64,000 nucleotides of DNA, from the NCBI RefSeq assembly GCF_039541795.1, contig NZ_BAABGX010000002.1:1550001-1614000 (forward strand), read 5' to 3'. Shown piece after piece: positions 1 to 9,445 of the stretch. Numbering within the stretch: the first letter of the stretch is position 1; each line of letters opens with the position of its first letter. The notes under the pieces are model-generated. The model saw only the letters and a program-made list of their open reading frames with translations, had not been told where the DNA came from and made no database searches. A program made the translations under genes and the position numbers. This stretch comes from Nibribacter koreensis. GTDB taxonomy: Bacteria > Bacteroidota > Bacteroidia > Cytophagales > Hymenobacteraceae.

Positions 1-1558
1 GCATCACGGTCTGAATGTTCAAGGCGTGCATTTCCCTGATGGCCTGGGCCGCATCCTCCTTTATCTCGTCCGCAATGGTGATGTAACCGGCGTACTGCCC
101 GTTCACCGCCACCACCACTATGGTGTTGACGATGCCCTCGATCTCCGCAGGGTAGGGTATGTTGAATTTCTTCAATAGTTTGGTGTTGCCCGCCAGCACC
201 TGCTTCCCATCGATCATGCCTTTGAGCCCGTGGCCCGATATCTCCTCCACCTGCTCGATTCTGGACGCCTGGGCAGCCTGGGCCCCGGCGAATTCGGCTA
301 TGGCCTTGGCGATCGGGTGGGTGGACTGCGTCTCGATGGCGGCCGTCAGGCTGACAAGCTCCTTTTCCTCCAGACCGTGGGCCGCCACCTGCTGCACCTT
401 GAAGACGCCGTGCGTCAAAGTGCCGGTCTTGTCCATCACCACCGCGTTGACCCTAGTCATCACATCCAGGAAGTTTGACCCCTTGAAAAGAATCCCGTTC
501 CGGGAGGCCAGCCCGATCCCGCCGAAGTAGCCCAGGGGAATGGACACCACCAGGGCGCAGGGACAGCTTATCACCAGGAAGACCAGCGCGCGGTAAAACC
601 AGACATTGAAGTCATAGTCGTCCATTATGAAATAAGGCACCGCGCATACGGCCAAGGCCAGAAAGAAAACGATGGGCGTGTAAACTTTAGCGAAACGGGA
701 GATGAAGAGCTGGGTCTGCGACTTCCTAGCGGTCGCATCCTGAACCATCTCCAAAATCCTACTCAGCTTGCTGTCCCGAAACAGGGAGGTGACCTGGACC
801 TCGGCCACTGTATTGAGGTTGATCATCCCGGCGTACACTTTCTCCCCCTTCGCCTTTGTGTCGGGTTTGCTCTCCCCGGTCAGGGCGGCGGTGTTGAAGG
901 ATGCCTTCTCTGAGAGCAACTCGCCGTCCAGGGCCACTTTCTCCCCGGATTTCACCTGGATGGTCTCCCCAATCTTCACTTCCTTTGGATCCACTACCAT
1001 GGCAGTTCCGTTCCTGACGACAGAGACCTCATCGGGTCGAACATCCAGCAATGCCTTAATGCTACGCTTCGCGCGGTTCACGGCAGCGTCCTGGAACCAC
1101 TCCCCTATAGAGTAGAACACCATGACGGCCACACCCTCACTGTAAGAGCCTATGGCAAAGGCACCGAGGGTGGCCACGCTCATCAGGAAGAACTCATTGA
1201 AGAAGTCGAGGCGCACGGCCTTTCGGAAAGCGAGGTCCAATACTTTATAGCCCGCAAGCAGGTAGGCGGCGCCGTAAATGGCAAGGCCCATCGGTGCGGA
1301 TGGGACGTAGTCGAAGCCGTACTCCAAAGTGAGCATGACCACCAGTACGGCCAGGGACAGCAGAAGCGCCCAGTGGCTTTTCCAGCCTGAGGACTCCCCG
1401 CCCCCATGGTCATGGCCGTCATGATCACCGTTCTTCCCCGCGTCGGCGTGGTTAACCGCATGCGGGTCTTTGTCTTCGTCCATCATCTTCTGGGCCGTTA
1501 GGGAAGCTGTATTATAGGTTGGTTTGCGGTCTTCGCCGCCGTGAGATTCCTGTATCAT
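1..1558 (-). CDS. zntA: Heavy-metal P-type ATPase, Zn/Cd (ZntA/CadA) type, partial
   Basis: The reading frame is open from the ATG at 1558 to the window edge, giving 519 codons of the N-terminal part. It begins with a histidine-rich stretch (about residues 30-55, HADAGKNGDHDGHDHGGG), followed by membrane segments and a TGES actuator motif. The transmembrane metal-site motif CPC sits near residue 330 and the phosphorylated DKTGTL motif near residue 375. The CPC motif and lack of an N-terminal HMA domain fit a P1B-2-like Zn2+/Cd2+/Pb2+ exporter of the inner membrane; the exact metal is inferred. It is the last visible gene of a minus-strand operon with a CzcCBA-type pump, so the ATPase would move metal from cytosol to periplasm and the RND pump would expel it. 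The C-terminal hinge motif lies outside the window. Confidence 0.9.
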   Translation of the reverse strand, partial: MIQESHGGEDRKPTYNTASLTAQKMMDEDKDPHAVNHADAGKNGDHDGHDHGGGESSGWKSHWALLLSLAVLVVMLTLEYGFDYVPSAPMGLAIYGAAYLLAGYKVLDLAFRKAVRLDFFNEFFLMSVATLGAFAIGSYSEGVAVMVFYSIGEWFQDAAVNRAKRSIKALLDVRPDEVSVVRNGTAMVVDPKEVKIGETIQVKSGEKVALDGELLSEKASFNTAALTGESKPDTKAKGEKVYAGMINLNTVAEVQVTSLFRDSKLSRILEMVQDATARKSQTQLFISRFAKVYTPIVFFLALAVCAVPYFIMDDYDFNVWFYRALVFLVISCPCALVVSIPLGYFGGIGLASRNGILFKGSNFLDVMTRVNAVVMDKTGTLTHGVFKVQQVAAHGLEEKELVSLTAAIETQSTHPIAKAIAEFAGAQAAQASRIEQVEEISGHGLKGMIDGKQVLAGNTKLLKKFNIPYPAEIEGIVNTIVVVAVNGQYAGYITIADEIKEDAAQAIREMHALNIQTVM

Positions 1559-1579
1559 ATAAGTGGAATTAAAGATTGA

Positions 1580-2200
1580 CTATTCATAAAAAAAGGTGGC
1601 CAGTCCCAAGACGATCAGCACGCCACCCATGATGGCGTGCCCGTGCCTCTCCAGCACCACACCTTTGAAGCGACCGATGCCCCGGTACCCAAACGCGACA
1701 AGCCCCAGCATCAACGGCAGGGTCACAAAAACGAAAACCACCGCCACCAGCAGAATTCCCTGCCACCCATGGGTGCCGGCTGTCAGGAAATAGGTGCTTA
1801 TCTCCAAACAGGGTGAGAAAAAGAGGGCCACCGTCATGGTGGCGAACCAGCTTCTGACTGAAGGCGCCTTCCTGAGCGAAGAAAGGTCCTTGGGAGCCTG
1901 GTCTGGGTGGGAGTAGGCAATTCCCAATAGAAAGATGCCTATCAGCACCAGGCCCAGGGGGGGCACGTTCTGAGCAAAGGAAGTAAACTCCTCGGACAGC
2001 CTGATCCCCAGGTACCCAATCAGGCCGCCCAGCAGGAGCGTGCCAGCAATGTGGGCAAGGCCCGCCAAAAGGGTGGCCCGAAGCGTAGTGGCCAGTGGCC
2101 AACCCTCTGAGCGTCCTATGGCCACCAGGGCCATCCAGTGGCTGGGGATCAGGGCGTGGATCAGGCTGATCAGGAAACTATCCAACAGAACATGCAGCAT
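1580..2200 (-). CDS. Polytopic membrane protein, putative metal transporter
   Basis: The protein has 206 residues and about six hydrophobic segments. The first segment carries HALIPSHW, a histidine-containing helix reminiscent of Ni/Co transporter (RcnA/HupE/UreH-like) and TauE-like families. A second polar membrane motif, FFSPCLEIS, lies near residue 128. It sits 37 bp after the CzcB adaptor and 21 bp before the Zn/Cd ATPase on the same strand, so co-transcription with the efflux operon is likely. The family is not certain from sequence alone: transport of Ni, Co or another divalent ion is inferred from the His-containing first helix and the context. A role as an assembly factor for the pump is possible. 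Confidence 0.65.
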   Translation of the reverse strand: MLHVLLDSFLISLIHALIPSHWMALVAIGRSEGWPLATTLRATLLAGLAHIAGTLLLGGLIGYLGIRLSEEFTSFAQNVPPLGLVLIGIFLLGIAYSHPDQAPKDLSSLRKAPSVRSWFATMTVALFFSPCLEISTYFLTAGTHGWQGILLVAVVFVFVTLPLMLGLVAFGYRGIGRFKGVVLERHGHAIMGGVLIVLGLATFFYE

Positions 2201-2237
2201 GGCGATTAACTAAAGTTGAAAATTCTCCTTTACTCGA

Positions 2238-3485
2238 TTAATGATGGTCGCCCTCGCCTTTGTTGGCCTGCGCCGCGACATAGTAGGCGCCTTTGGTGAC
2301 GAGTTGAGAGCCAGCCGGTATAGGGTTTAAAAGCTTTACCTCTGTAAATCCGGCATCCATGGCGCCTGTCTGTACTCCGATTTTGGTGAAGACCCAGTCT
2401 GGGTTGAGTTCTCCCTCATGCTCTTCTTCGGAGCTCTCAGCTTTAGACTCAGAGGTGTGGACGGCACGCGTAGCGGCGAAGACAAACTTCAGATCCCCTT
2501 CAGCAATAATGGCCTCATCCGGGAGCGCCGGCACGGTGGCCTCAGAGGTCAGTATGCGGCCGCTCACGAACATGCCGGGAAGCAGGGTAGCCTCCTGGTT
2601 GTCGTTGATTTGGGCGTGCACCACCACCGTCTTGGTATCGTTCTCAAATGACTTACCCACCGAGAAGATAGTGGCCTCATAAGTCTTGGAGGGATTGGAG
2701 GTCAGGGAGAAGAGGACCTTCTGCCCGTTCTTGACTAAGGCGATGTCCTTTTCAAAGACCTGAAGGTCAATCTGGATGTGGTGGTTGTCCACTACCTGGA
2801 ATAGCTCCTTGGACGGCTCAACCAAGGCGCCGATGTTTACCTTGATCTGATGCACATAGCCGTGCATAGGCGACACCACGGAAACGGAACGTAATAGTGA
2901 GCCTACCCGCACCCGGCTGGGGGTGATACCCATCTGGCTAAGCTGGCTGGCCAAAGAAGAAACCGCCGCCTGCCTACCACGGTATTCGGCCTCTGCCAAC
3001 TGGAACTTCTTAGCGGCGATGATGTTCTCCCGCAACAGTTCTTTCTGCCGCTCATAATCCTTCAGCGCGTAACTAAGCGCGCTTCGGGCCTGCAAATACT
3101 CCTCCTGCAACTGGATGATACTGGGATGTTCCAGACTCACCAGTCGCTGCCCTTTCTTTACGAACTGGCCTTGGGTCACAAAGATTTCGCGTACAACCCC
3201 CTCTGTCATGCTGGAGATGGTGGCTTTGTTCTGAGGGGGCAGATCCAGCATTCCGTTTGCCTGTATCCCGCTTTTCAGGGGCCGGTTCTCAAGGCCTCCC
3301 AATTTTATTCCCACCGCATCCATTTGGGCCTGGGTCAGCCCGATGGCCTCCTCCGCCCCAGGTTCGCCTTCGGCATGGGCCTCCTCAGTTTCCTCTGCGA
3401 TTTTAGCTTCCTTCTGACAGGCACTGCCGCCAATGCAGATGGTCAGCAGCAATAGGAAGGTTGTCGATCTGATATATTTATACAT
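2238..3485 (-). CDS. CzcB/CusB-type RND periplasmic adaptor
   Basis: This is a 415-aa membrane fusion protein. An N-terminal hydrophobic stretch ending in GGSAC at residue 23 indicates a lipoprotein signal. An acidic, Glu/His-rich segment follows, then the lipoyl-like half (GQFVKKGQRLVSLEHP), a helical hairpin near residues 125-185 and beta-barrel domains. The C-terminus is His-rich (EGDHH), which may help bind metal. The protein would link the inner-membrane pump to the outer-membrane channel in the periplasm. The gene begins 3 bp after the stop of the pump/OMF fusion gene, so the two are certainly in one operon. Length is normal for CzcB homologues of Bacteroidota. Substrate (Zn/Co/Cd/Ni) is inferred from the neighbouring Zn/Cd-type ATPase. 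Confidence 0.9.
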   Translation of the reverse strand: MYKYIRSTTFLLLLTICIGGSACQKEAKIAEETEEAHAEGEPGAEEAIGLTQAQMDAVGIKLGGLENRPLKSGIQANGMLDLPPQNKATISSMTEGVVREIFVTQGQFVKKGQRLVSLEHPSIIQLQEEYLQARSALSYALKDYERQKELLRENIIAAKKFQLAEAEYRGRQAAVSSLASQLSQMGITPSRVRVGSLLRSVSVVSPMHGYVHQIKVNIGALVEPSKELFQVVDNHHIQIDLQVFEKDIALVKNGQKVLFSLTSNPSKTYEATIFSVGKSFENDTKTVVVHAQINDNQEATLLPGMFVSGRILTSEATVPALPDEAIIAEGDLKFVFAATRAVHTSESKAESSEEEHEGELNPDWVFTKIGVQTGAMDAGFTEVKLLNPIPAGSQLVTKGAYYVAAQANKGEGDHH

Positions 3486-3487
3486 TT

Positions 3488-6400
3488 CTAATTGTCCTTT
3501 AAGTGATACTCAATCTGAATAGCGGCCTGGTTGAACTGTGACAGCGTGTCCAGGTACTGCAACCTGATCCGCTGGGCTTGGGCGACGTTCTGGATATATT
3601 CAGTGTACTCCGTCTCCCCCGCCCTGAAACCCTTGGTCGCATATTCAATCAGCAGACTGGCCTGGGGAAGGGCTTTCTCCTCATAATATTGGAGCATTTT
3701 CCGGTGCCTGTCATATTCCTGGCTCAGCCGCCGGAACTCTGTCTCCAAAACCAAACGCTGGTTCTGTAGCTGGGCCTCAGCGACGCGAGTCTGCAGAACA
3801 GAGGCCTGGACCCTCGCCCGCTGAGCCCGGGAAATAAGGGGGATGGCCACCCCAGCCTCCACGGACTGGAAGCGCCTGCTCGGCCCGAAGTACTGTTCCG
3901 TGCCTGAGGTGTTCTGGAACCCCTGGATGGTCTGGCTCGTCACCCCAATGGAAAACTCCGGCAGCAGCCTGCTTTTCTCCACTTTTGCCTGAGCCTCGCT
4001 TAGGGCCACCTCATTTTTAAATAGGCCGATCTGGGGGTGGCTGCTGAGCCATGCAGTGTCCACGGGAAGAGACACCTCTGCCGGCCTCAGCGCAGGCTGG
4101 ATTTGGAGCGTGTCCCCAAGAAACAGCGACCTGGCCAGCCGTTGCCTGACAGAAAGGGCTTCGGCCTGGGCCGCCTCCAGGGCCGTGCGCGCCTCCATGG
4201 CCTGAGCCTCGGCGGCAATCTTCTCCAGGTAGTTGGCCTCCCCGGTTCGGTAGCGGACATCTGCGGCCCTGGCGAACTGCCGGGCGAGCGTATCCTGTGC
4301 GGCCAGGTAAACCTGCCTTTGGGTAAGGATAGACCACTCATTGAAGATGAGCTTGACATCCCGTATCACCGCACGCCTGGTCTGTCTCAATTGCACCTCC
4401 GCGCTGAGGACCTGTTGAGATGCCAATCGGGCTTGGCTTCGGTATACTCCCGGAAGGGAGAAGCCCTGTGATATCGTCAGTGAGTTATCGTTGGCGGCAC
4501 TGTTCATCTGACCGAAACCGCCAGTGACCGCTGTCTTGGGTAGCTCGAAGCCCGTCTTGCGCAGGGCCTGCTGCCTTTCAACTTCCAATGTGGCTGCCCT
4601 GACCGACGGACTGTTCTGTAGGGCGAGGTCCACCGCCTGGGTCAGCGAGGTGATGCCCCCGGGATTGGGAAGTGTCTGGGCATTGGCGGAAAGCCCCCCA
4701 GCACCTGACAGTAGGATGCAAAGTAAAAGGACCACTTTGCCGTTCAATCCCGATGATAGGCCAGGCTTCTGCATCTTCTCCACGAAACTGTATAGAACCG
4801 GTAGCAGGAAGAGGGTGAGTAGAGTGGAGGTGATAAGCCCCCCGATGACCACAGTGGCCAACGGTTTCTGCACCTCAGCCCCGGCCGAGCCGGAGAGTGC
4901 CATGGGAAGGAAGCCCAGTGAGGCTACCGCCGCCGTCATGATCACCGGGCGCAGCCGGACCTTTGTCCCTTCCATGATCCTGGCATAAGGGTCTTCCCAT
5001 CCCTCTTTTTTCAACTGGTTGAAATACCCGATCAGAACGATCCCGTTCAACACCGCCACGCCGAAGAGGGCGATGAAACCTATACCGGCGGAGATACTGA
5101 AGGGCATGCCCCGCAACAGCAAGGCGAACACACCACCGATGGCCGCCAGGGGAATGGCCGTGAAGATGAGCAGGCTCTGCTTGAAGGAGCCGAAGGTCAG
5201 AAAGAGAAGGATCAGGATAATCGCCAGTGAAAGTGGCACAGCCACCGCAAGACGCGCCTTGGCCGCCTGCAGGTTCTCAAACTGGCCGCCGTAGCTTATA
5301 TAGTAGCCTACGGGTAGTTTAAACTTAGCTTCTAACGTTGACTGTATTTCCTTTACCAGGTTCTCCACGTCACGCTCCCGGGCATTGATGCCTATGGTGA
5401 TACGGCGTTTGGTGTCATCCCGCGATATCTGGCTTGGCCCTTCCTCCAGCGTTACCTGGGCCACCTGACGGAGAGGGATCCTGGCCCCGGTGGGCAGGTC
5501 GATGAGCAGGTTCTCCACGTCAGAGAAGTTCTGCCTGTTCGCCTGGCCCAACCTCACCACGAGGTCGAACCGCCTCTCACCCTCAAAGATAACCCCAGCC
5601 TCCCCGCCGGCGAAACCGGAGCGGAGAACCTGGTTCACATCCTCTATGTTCACGCCCATCTGGGCCATCTGTGCACGGTTGTATTTCACCAGGATCTGCG
5701 GCAAACCCTTGGTCTGCTCCACCTTCAAATCCCCCACCCCTGCAATCGGGCGGATGAGGTTAGCCGCCTCCTCGGCTTTCTGGGCCAAAACATCCAAGTC
5801 CTCACCGTAGATCTTCACCGCGATGTCCTGTTTCACCCCGGTGATCAGCTCGTTGCTTCTCAACTGAATAGGCTGTGAGAACTCTGCGTTCAAGCCCGGA
5901 ATAATGGAAAGAGCCTCTTCCATCTTCTCCATAAGCCCTTCCCTGCTGTCTGCAGACTCCCACTCGTCCCGGTCCTTCAGAATAACGGTCATATCGGCCG
6001 CTTCCACGGGCATGGGGTCCGTCGGTATCTCAGATGCTCCGATTTTGCTGACCACCTCCTTTACCTCTGGGAATTGCGTGAGAAGGATTTTCTCCGCCTG
6101 GGAGAATGTCTTGACACTTTGGGTCAGCGAAGAACCGGCGCTGATAGAGGACTCAATGGCAAAATCCCCCTCATCTAGGGTGGGAATGAACTCACCTCCC
6201 ATCCTTGTGAACAAAAAGAGCGTGAAAAGAAACAACCCAAGGGTAAGCCCCATCAAAAGGCCCCTAATCTTAAGTGCCTTCTGCAGCAACCCCCCATACA
6301 GATTCTCCAACCTTGCCATAACCCTGTCAGCTATGGTGGTCTTATGCTTCGTTTTCTTACTCAAGAAGAGGGCAGAGGCCATAGGCACGTAGGTCAGGGA

Positions 6401-7879
6401 AAGGATCAAGGCGCCCAGGATGGCAAACCCCACGGTCTGGGCCATCGGTCTGAACATCTTGCCCTCAATCCCCACCAGCGCCAGTATGGGCAGGTAGACG
6501 ATAAGGATGATGATCTCCCCGAAAGCGGCCGACTGGCGAATCTTGACGGTGGCATCCAGGACAATATCATCCATCTGCCCCTGGTTGAGCCTGTCTATGT
6601 CTACGAATCTTCGGTTGGTCCCTATCCGGTGCACGATACTCTCCACAATGATGACTGCGCCGTCCACTATCAAACCGAAGTCAATTGCCCCCAGGCTCAT
6701 CAGGTTTCCGGACACGCCGAATAATTGCATCATGGAGACGGCGAAAAGCATGGCCAGGGGGATAACCGAGGCCACCACCAGGCCGGCCCTTAGGTTGCCC
6801 AACAGAAGCACCAATACGAAAACCACGATAAGCCCCCCTTCTATGAGGTTTTTGCTGACGGTGCCGATGGCGCGGTCCACCAGGCGGGTACGGTCCAGGA
6901 ACGGCTCCAGCACCACCCCATCTGGTAAGGTCTTCTGGATTCCCTCTACCTTCGCCTTTACTTGTTCGATCACCTGCGCGGAGTTCTGGCCTTTGAGCAT
7001 CATGACGATGCCGCCTACCACCTCTCCCTCGCCGTTCCGAGTCAAGGCACCGTAGCGAACGGCGCTTCCCTCCTCCACGGTGGCGACGTCCCGGATCAGC
7101 AATGGGACTCCATCAGTATTCCTGACAAGAATCTGCCTGATGTCCTCAAATGTCGTCAGCAGGCCGATACCCCGTATGAAATAAGCGTTCGGGCCCTTCT
7201 CAATGAAAGCCCCACCGGTGTTCTGGTTGTTTTTCTCCAGCGCCTCAAAGATATCTGAGATGGAAAGGTCAAATGCCCGGAGCCTTTCAGGGTCCACAGA
7301 AACCTGGTACTGCTTCAGCATCCCACCAAAGCTACTGACTTCGGCCACCCCAGGCGTGCCGGCCAACTGCCGTTTCACTATCCAGTCCTGGATCGTCCTT
7401 AGTTCTGTGGGTGAGTATTTCTTAGGCGAGTTGGGGGTGGTGTGCAGCACGTACTGGTAGATCTCGCCCAGGCCGGTTGAGACAGGACCCATCTCAGGGG
7501 TGCCCAGCCCATCTGGGATCTGCTCCTGCGCGCTTTTGAGCTTCTCGCCAACAATCTGGCGGGCAAGGTAGACGTCCACATCGTCCTCAAAGACAACGGT
7601 GACCACGGAAAGGCCGAACCGGGAGATGGAGCGGACCTCCACCAGATCCGGAACGTTGGCCATCTCAATCTCGATCGGGTAAGTAATGAACTGCTCGACC
7701 TCCTGCGCCGCCAGGGTGGGCGAGGTCGTGATGATCTGCACTTGGTTGTTGGTGATGTCCGGAACGGCGTCGATGGGAAGCCGGCTCAGGGAGAAAAGCC
7801 CCCAGACCACCAGGGCAAGGGTAAAGAGCCCGACGATCAGCTTGTTCCGGATGGAGAAAGCTATCAGATTGTCAATCAT
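3488..7879 (-). CDS. CzcA-type RND metal efflux pump fused to TolC-like outer-membrane factor
   Basis: This is a 1463-residue protein. Residues 1 to about 1045 are a complete HME-RND pump: MIDNLIAFSIRNK start, two large periplasmic loops, and the membrane motif LIVDGAVIIVE in TM4. From about residue 1070 to the end it is a TolC-family outer-membrane factor with two heptad-rich coiled-coil repeats. Between them lies a hydrophobic stretch ending in LSANA (about residue 1065), which looks like an internal signal peptide. I chose the ATG at 7879 rather than the upstream in-frame ATG at 7936, because the canonical pump N-terminus starts there. CzcA-CzcC fusions are known in Bacteroidota. The pump would use proton motive force to export divalent cations. 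It heads the CzcB, transporter and ATPase genes. Confidence 0.92.
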   Translation of the reverse strand: MIDNLIAFSIRNKLIVGLFTLALVVWGLFSLSRLPIDAVPDITNNQVQIITTSPTLAAQEVEQFITYPIEIEMANVPDLVEVRSISRFGLSVVTVVFEDDVDVYLARQIVGEKLKSAQEQIPDGLGTPEMGPVSTGLGEIYQYVLHTTPNSPKKYSPTELRTIQDWIVKRQLAGTPGVAEVSSFGGMLKQYQVSVDPERLRAFDLSISDIFEALEKNNQNTGGAFIEKGPNAYFIRGIGLLTTFEDIRQILVRNTDGVPLLIRDVATVEEGSAVRYGALTRNGEGEVVGGIVMMLKGQNSAQVIEQVKAKVEGIQKTLPDGVVLEPFLDRTRLVDRAIGTVSKNLIEGGLIVVFVLVLLLGNLRAGLVVASVIPLAMLFAVSMMQLFGVSGNLMSLGAIDFGLIVDGAVIIVESIVHRIGTNRRFVDIDRLNQGQMDDIVLDATVKIRQSAAFGEIIILIVYLPILALVGIEGKMFRPMAQTVGFAILGALILSLTYVPMASALFLSKKTKHKTTIADRVMARLENLYGGLLQKALKIRGLLMGLTLGLFLFTLFLFTRMGGEFIPTLDEGDFAIESSISAGSSLTQSVKTFSQAEKILLTQFPEVKEVVSKIGASEIPTDPMPVEAADMTVILKDRDEWESADSREGLMEKMEEALSIIPGLNAEFSQPIQLRSNELITGVKQDIAVKIYGEDLDVLAQKAEEAANLIRPIAGVGDLKVEQTKGLPQILVKYNRAQMAQMGVNIEDVNQVLRSGFAGGEAGVIFEGERRFDLVVRLGQANRQNFSDVENLLIDLPTGARIPLRQVAQVTLEEGPSQISRDDTKRRITIGINARERDVENLVKEIQSTLEAKFKLPVGYYISYGGQFENLQAAKARLAVAVPLSLAIILILLFLTFGSFKQSLLIFTAIPLAAIGGVFALLLRGMPFSISAGIGFIALFGVAVLNGIVLIGYFNQLKKEGWEDPYARIMEGTKVRLRPVIMTAAVASLGFLPMALSGSAGAEVQKPLATVVIGGLITSTLLTLFLLPVLYSFVEKMQKPGLSSGLNGKVVLLLCILLSGAGGLSANAQTLPNPGGITSLTQAVDLALQNSPSVRAATLEVERQQALRKTGFELPKTAVTGGFGQMNSAANDNSLTISQGFSLPGVYRSQARLASQQVLSAEVQLRQTRRAVIRDVKLIFNEWSILTQRQVYLAAQDTLARQFARAADVRYRTGEANYLEKIAAEAQAMEARTALEAAQAEALSVRQRLARSLFLGDTLQIQPALRPAEVSLPVDTAWLSSHPQIGLFKNEVALSEAQAKVEKSRLLPEFSIGVTSQTIQGFQNTSGTEQYFGPSRRFQSVEAGVAIPLISRAQRARVQASVLQTRVAEAQLQNQRLVLETEFRRLSQEYDRHRKMLQYYEEKALPQASLLIEYATKGFRAGETEYTEYIQNVAQAQRIRLQYLDTLSQFNQAAIQIEYHLKDN

Positions 7880-7984
7880 GAAGTATGGTTTAAGCCAATA
7901 AATAGACAGCCTGGGACCCATGGGAATCCAGGCCAAAAGCCGAGAGAAGGCGCGTGCCCAATCCTGGCGGTCAGTAAATAAGGC

Positions 7985-8299
7985 TTAAAGTTGGGGGGGC
8001 TGCCAGATGGAGGCATGGACGGTCAGGTGCCGTTCCCGGTAGACGGAAAGAAGGGGCGTCCGATAAAAGGCCGGCTTTGCCTCCATATGAAGTGTGGCCG
8101 GGATCGGTTGGGAGAAGCCCGCGCAGCAACTGCAGATGCAGAGCGGCGAACATGCATCACCCGACTCCTGGTGGTTTTCGGCGGTTGCCGAGGCGACGGA
8201 AGCCTTAGGACCTATCTCAGAGTAACCATACGTGTCGCTGCACGGCATACAGGCCACAAGGGTCATAAAGACAGCGATGAAAAGGTTGGTCCACTTCAT
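7985..8299 (-). CDS. Small Cys-rich exported protein, DUF6660-like
   Basis: The 104-aa product starts at MKWTNLFIAVFMTLVACMPC, a signal peptide that contains possible lipobox cysteines. A cluster near the middle reads CSPLCICSCCAGF, and a tail contains HLTVHASIWQPP. This pattern matches small Bacteroidota proteins (DUF6660) found upstream of CzcA operons. The upstream start at 8371 adds 24 residues with no signal character and was rejected. It lies 105 bp before the pump gene on the same strand and is probably the first gene of the operon. The cysteine cluster suggests periplasmic metal binding; function is otherwise unknown. Confidence 0.6.
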   Translation of the reverse strand: MKWTNLFIAVFMTLVACMPCSDTYGYSEIGPKASVASATAENHQESGDACSPLCICSCCAGFSQPIPATLHMEAKPAFYRTPLLSVYRERHLTVHASIWQPPQL

Positions 8300-8445
8300 T
8301 GGGGCAAAAATACGGGATGCTTCGTCAAATACAACCCTCAGGCTAAATGAATACCCTTGCTTATACTCCAACTATCCTAAAACGTTTCCAACTCGATTAA
8401 TAACAGCTTTAGCTGTTATTCGATTCAACCATATTAAACACTTTT

Positions 8446-9073
8446 TCATTGAGTGGGTGATTGAGAAACAGGCATGTCTATCCTCACTTTCTCCCAGCTC
8501 ATCGTCACCCTGCCCGAGTCACCGCCCAAGGGAAGGACCTCATAGCGCAAGCGCTCCTGGTTGGCTTTTTGGCGGATGGGTTTGACGGTGAACCTGAGGA
8601 CATCCATATTCCTTGAGTACTGGGTGGTAAGGTGCTGGTTCCAGTCCCTGTTAATGACAACCTCCCAATCCCCTTTTCCTGGGATGGTGAAGATGGCATA
8701 CCTGCCGGCCGGCAACTCCCTTCCCCCAAATAGAAGCGGGGCGTCGGTCGTCAGCCGGGTCGCGGAATGGGACCCCGTCACCCACAGTCGCCCGTATGGG
8801 ACCACCCTACCCCAGATGGCCCGTCCCCGGACGGCTGGCGAGTGGTACTCTATCTCGATTTGGGAGGCGCCTACCCTCCCGGTTGTCTGCGCCATGATGC
8901 TCTCCCCCTAACGTGTCACGCTCACTCTGGGCCTGTATAGCGAAGGGGTTTTGTGTCGCCCCGGGGCTCAAACCGGTCTCGGCCTTGGACTCACGGATCT
9001 CTGGGGCGGGCCTTCTGTCACAGCCTACAGACAGCAGTAAGGTTGATAGAAGGCAGGGATAAAGGGATTTCAT
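8446..9073 (-). pseudogene. DUF2911 lipoprotein gene with a frameshift
   Basis: Two overlapping reading frames together make one DUF2911 protein. The 5' frame (ATG at 9073) encodes a lipoprotein signal (LLLSVGC) and linker. The 3' frame (from about 8895 to 8446) encodes the DUF2911 domain (GASQIEIEYHSPAVRGR, WGRVVPYGRLWVTGSH, GRYAIFTIP). The paralogue at 20444 has signal, linker and domain in one frame. The frames meet at a run of five G on the minus strand (five C near 8902-8906); with four G the sequence would read through as LGESIMAQTTGRVG. So this is either a recent inactivating +1 insertion, a phase-variable homopolymer or a sequencing error. Function of DUF2911 is unknown; members are periplasmic or surface lipoproteins. 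Confidence 0.75.
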
Positions 9074-9445
9074 CTGTTAATTGGTTGCTTTCCTCCTATT
9101 TAACGGTAGCATTCGGTCAGTGGCCATGGAGCATAAGGCTCAATACGGGCCATAGGCAGAGGCATAACAACTTTCCAGCTATCTCATAACGGAGGTTATG
9201 TAAAGTGAGAAGCCTGTTTATCATTTTCACTTTACATAAGAGCCGTTATAAGGTTGAGGAGGTCCTTCTAGCGATTGAAACTTACGTTAAATGTCGTGAC
9301 GTACCATAACTGAGTTGTATAACTTTTGACAAAAATTATATAACAGTGTATTACAGAATTGTTTATACTTTTGTGAAAAGAAGCTGACTAGATTAACAAC
9401 CCTTTCAGGTGGTTAACGTTTTGGCACTGAAACATCTCCGACTGG
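9074..9445. other. Divergent intergenic region with a long hairpin
   Basis: This gene-free stretch separates two divergent genes. It holds the inverted repeat at 9186-9249 listed separately. A TACTTTTG hexamer-like box at 9366-9373 fits the Bacteroidota -7 consensus for the downstream gene, but no well-spaced TTTG box was found for it. Confidence 0.4.
9186..9249. repeat. Imperfect inverted repeat, 23-bp arms
   Basis: The left arm 9186-9208 (ATAACGG agg TTATGTAAAGTGA) pairs with the right arm 9227-9249 (TCACTTTACATAA gag CCGTTAT), with only the central three bases of each arm mismatched and an 18-bp spacer. This is too long and exact to be chance. It lacks a U-run, so it is not an obvious terminator; it could be a recombination site or regulator operator. 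Confidence 0.75.

Noticed and set aside
8807..9073. Separate 88-aa protein ending in a shifted frame
   Set aside because: It is the 5' part of the frameshifted DUF2911 gene, not an independent gene.
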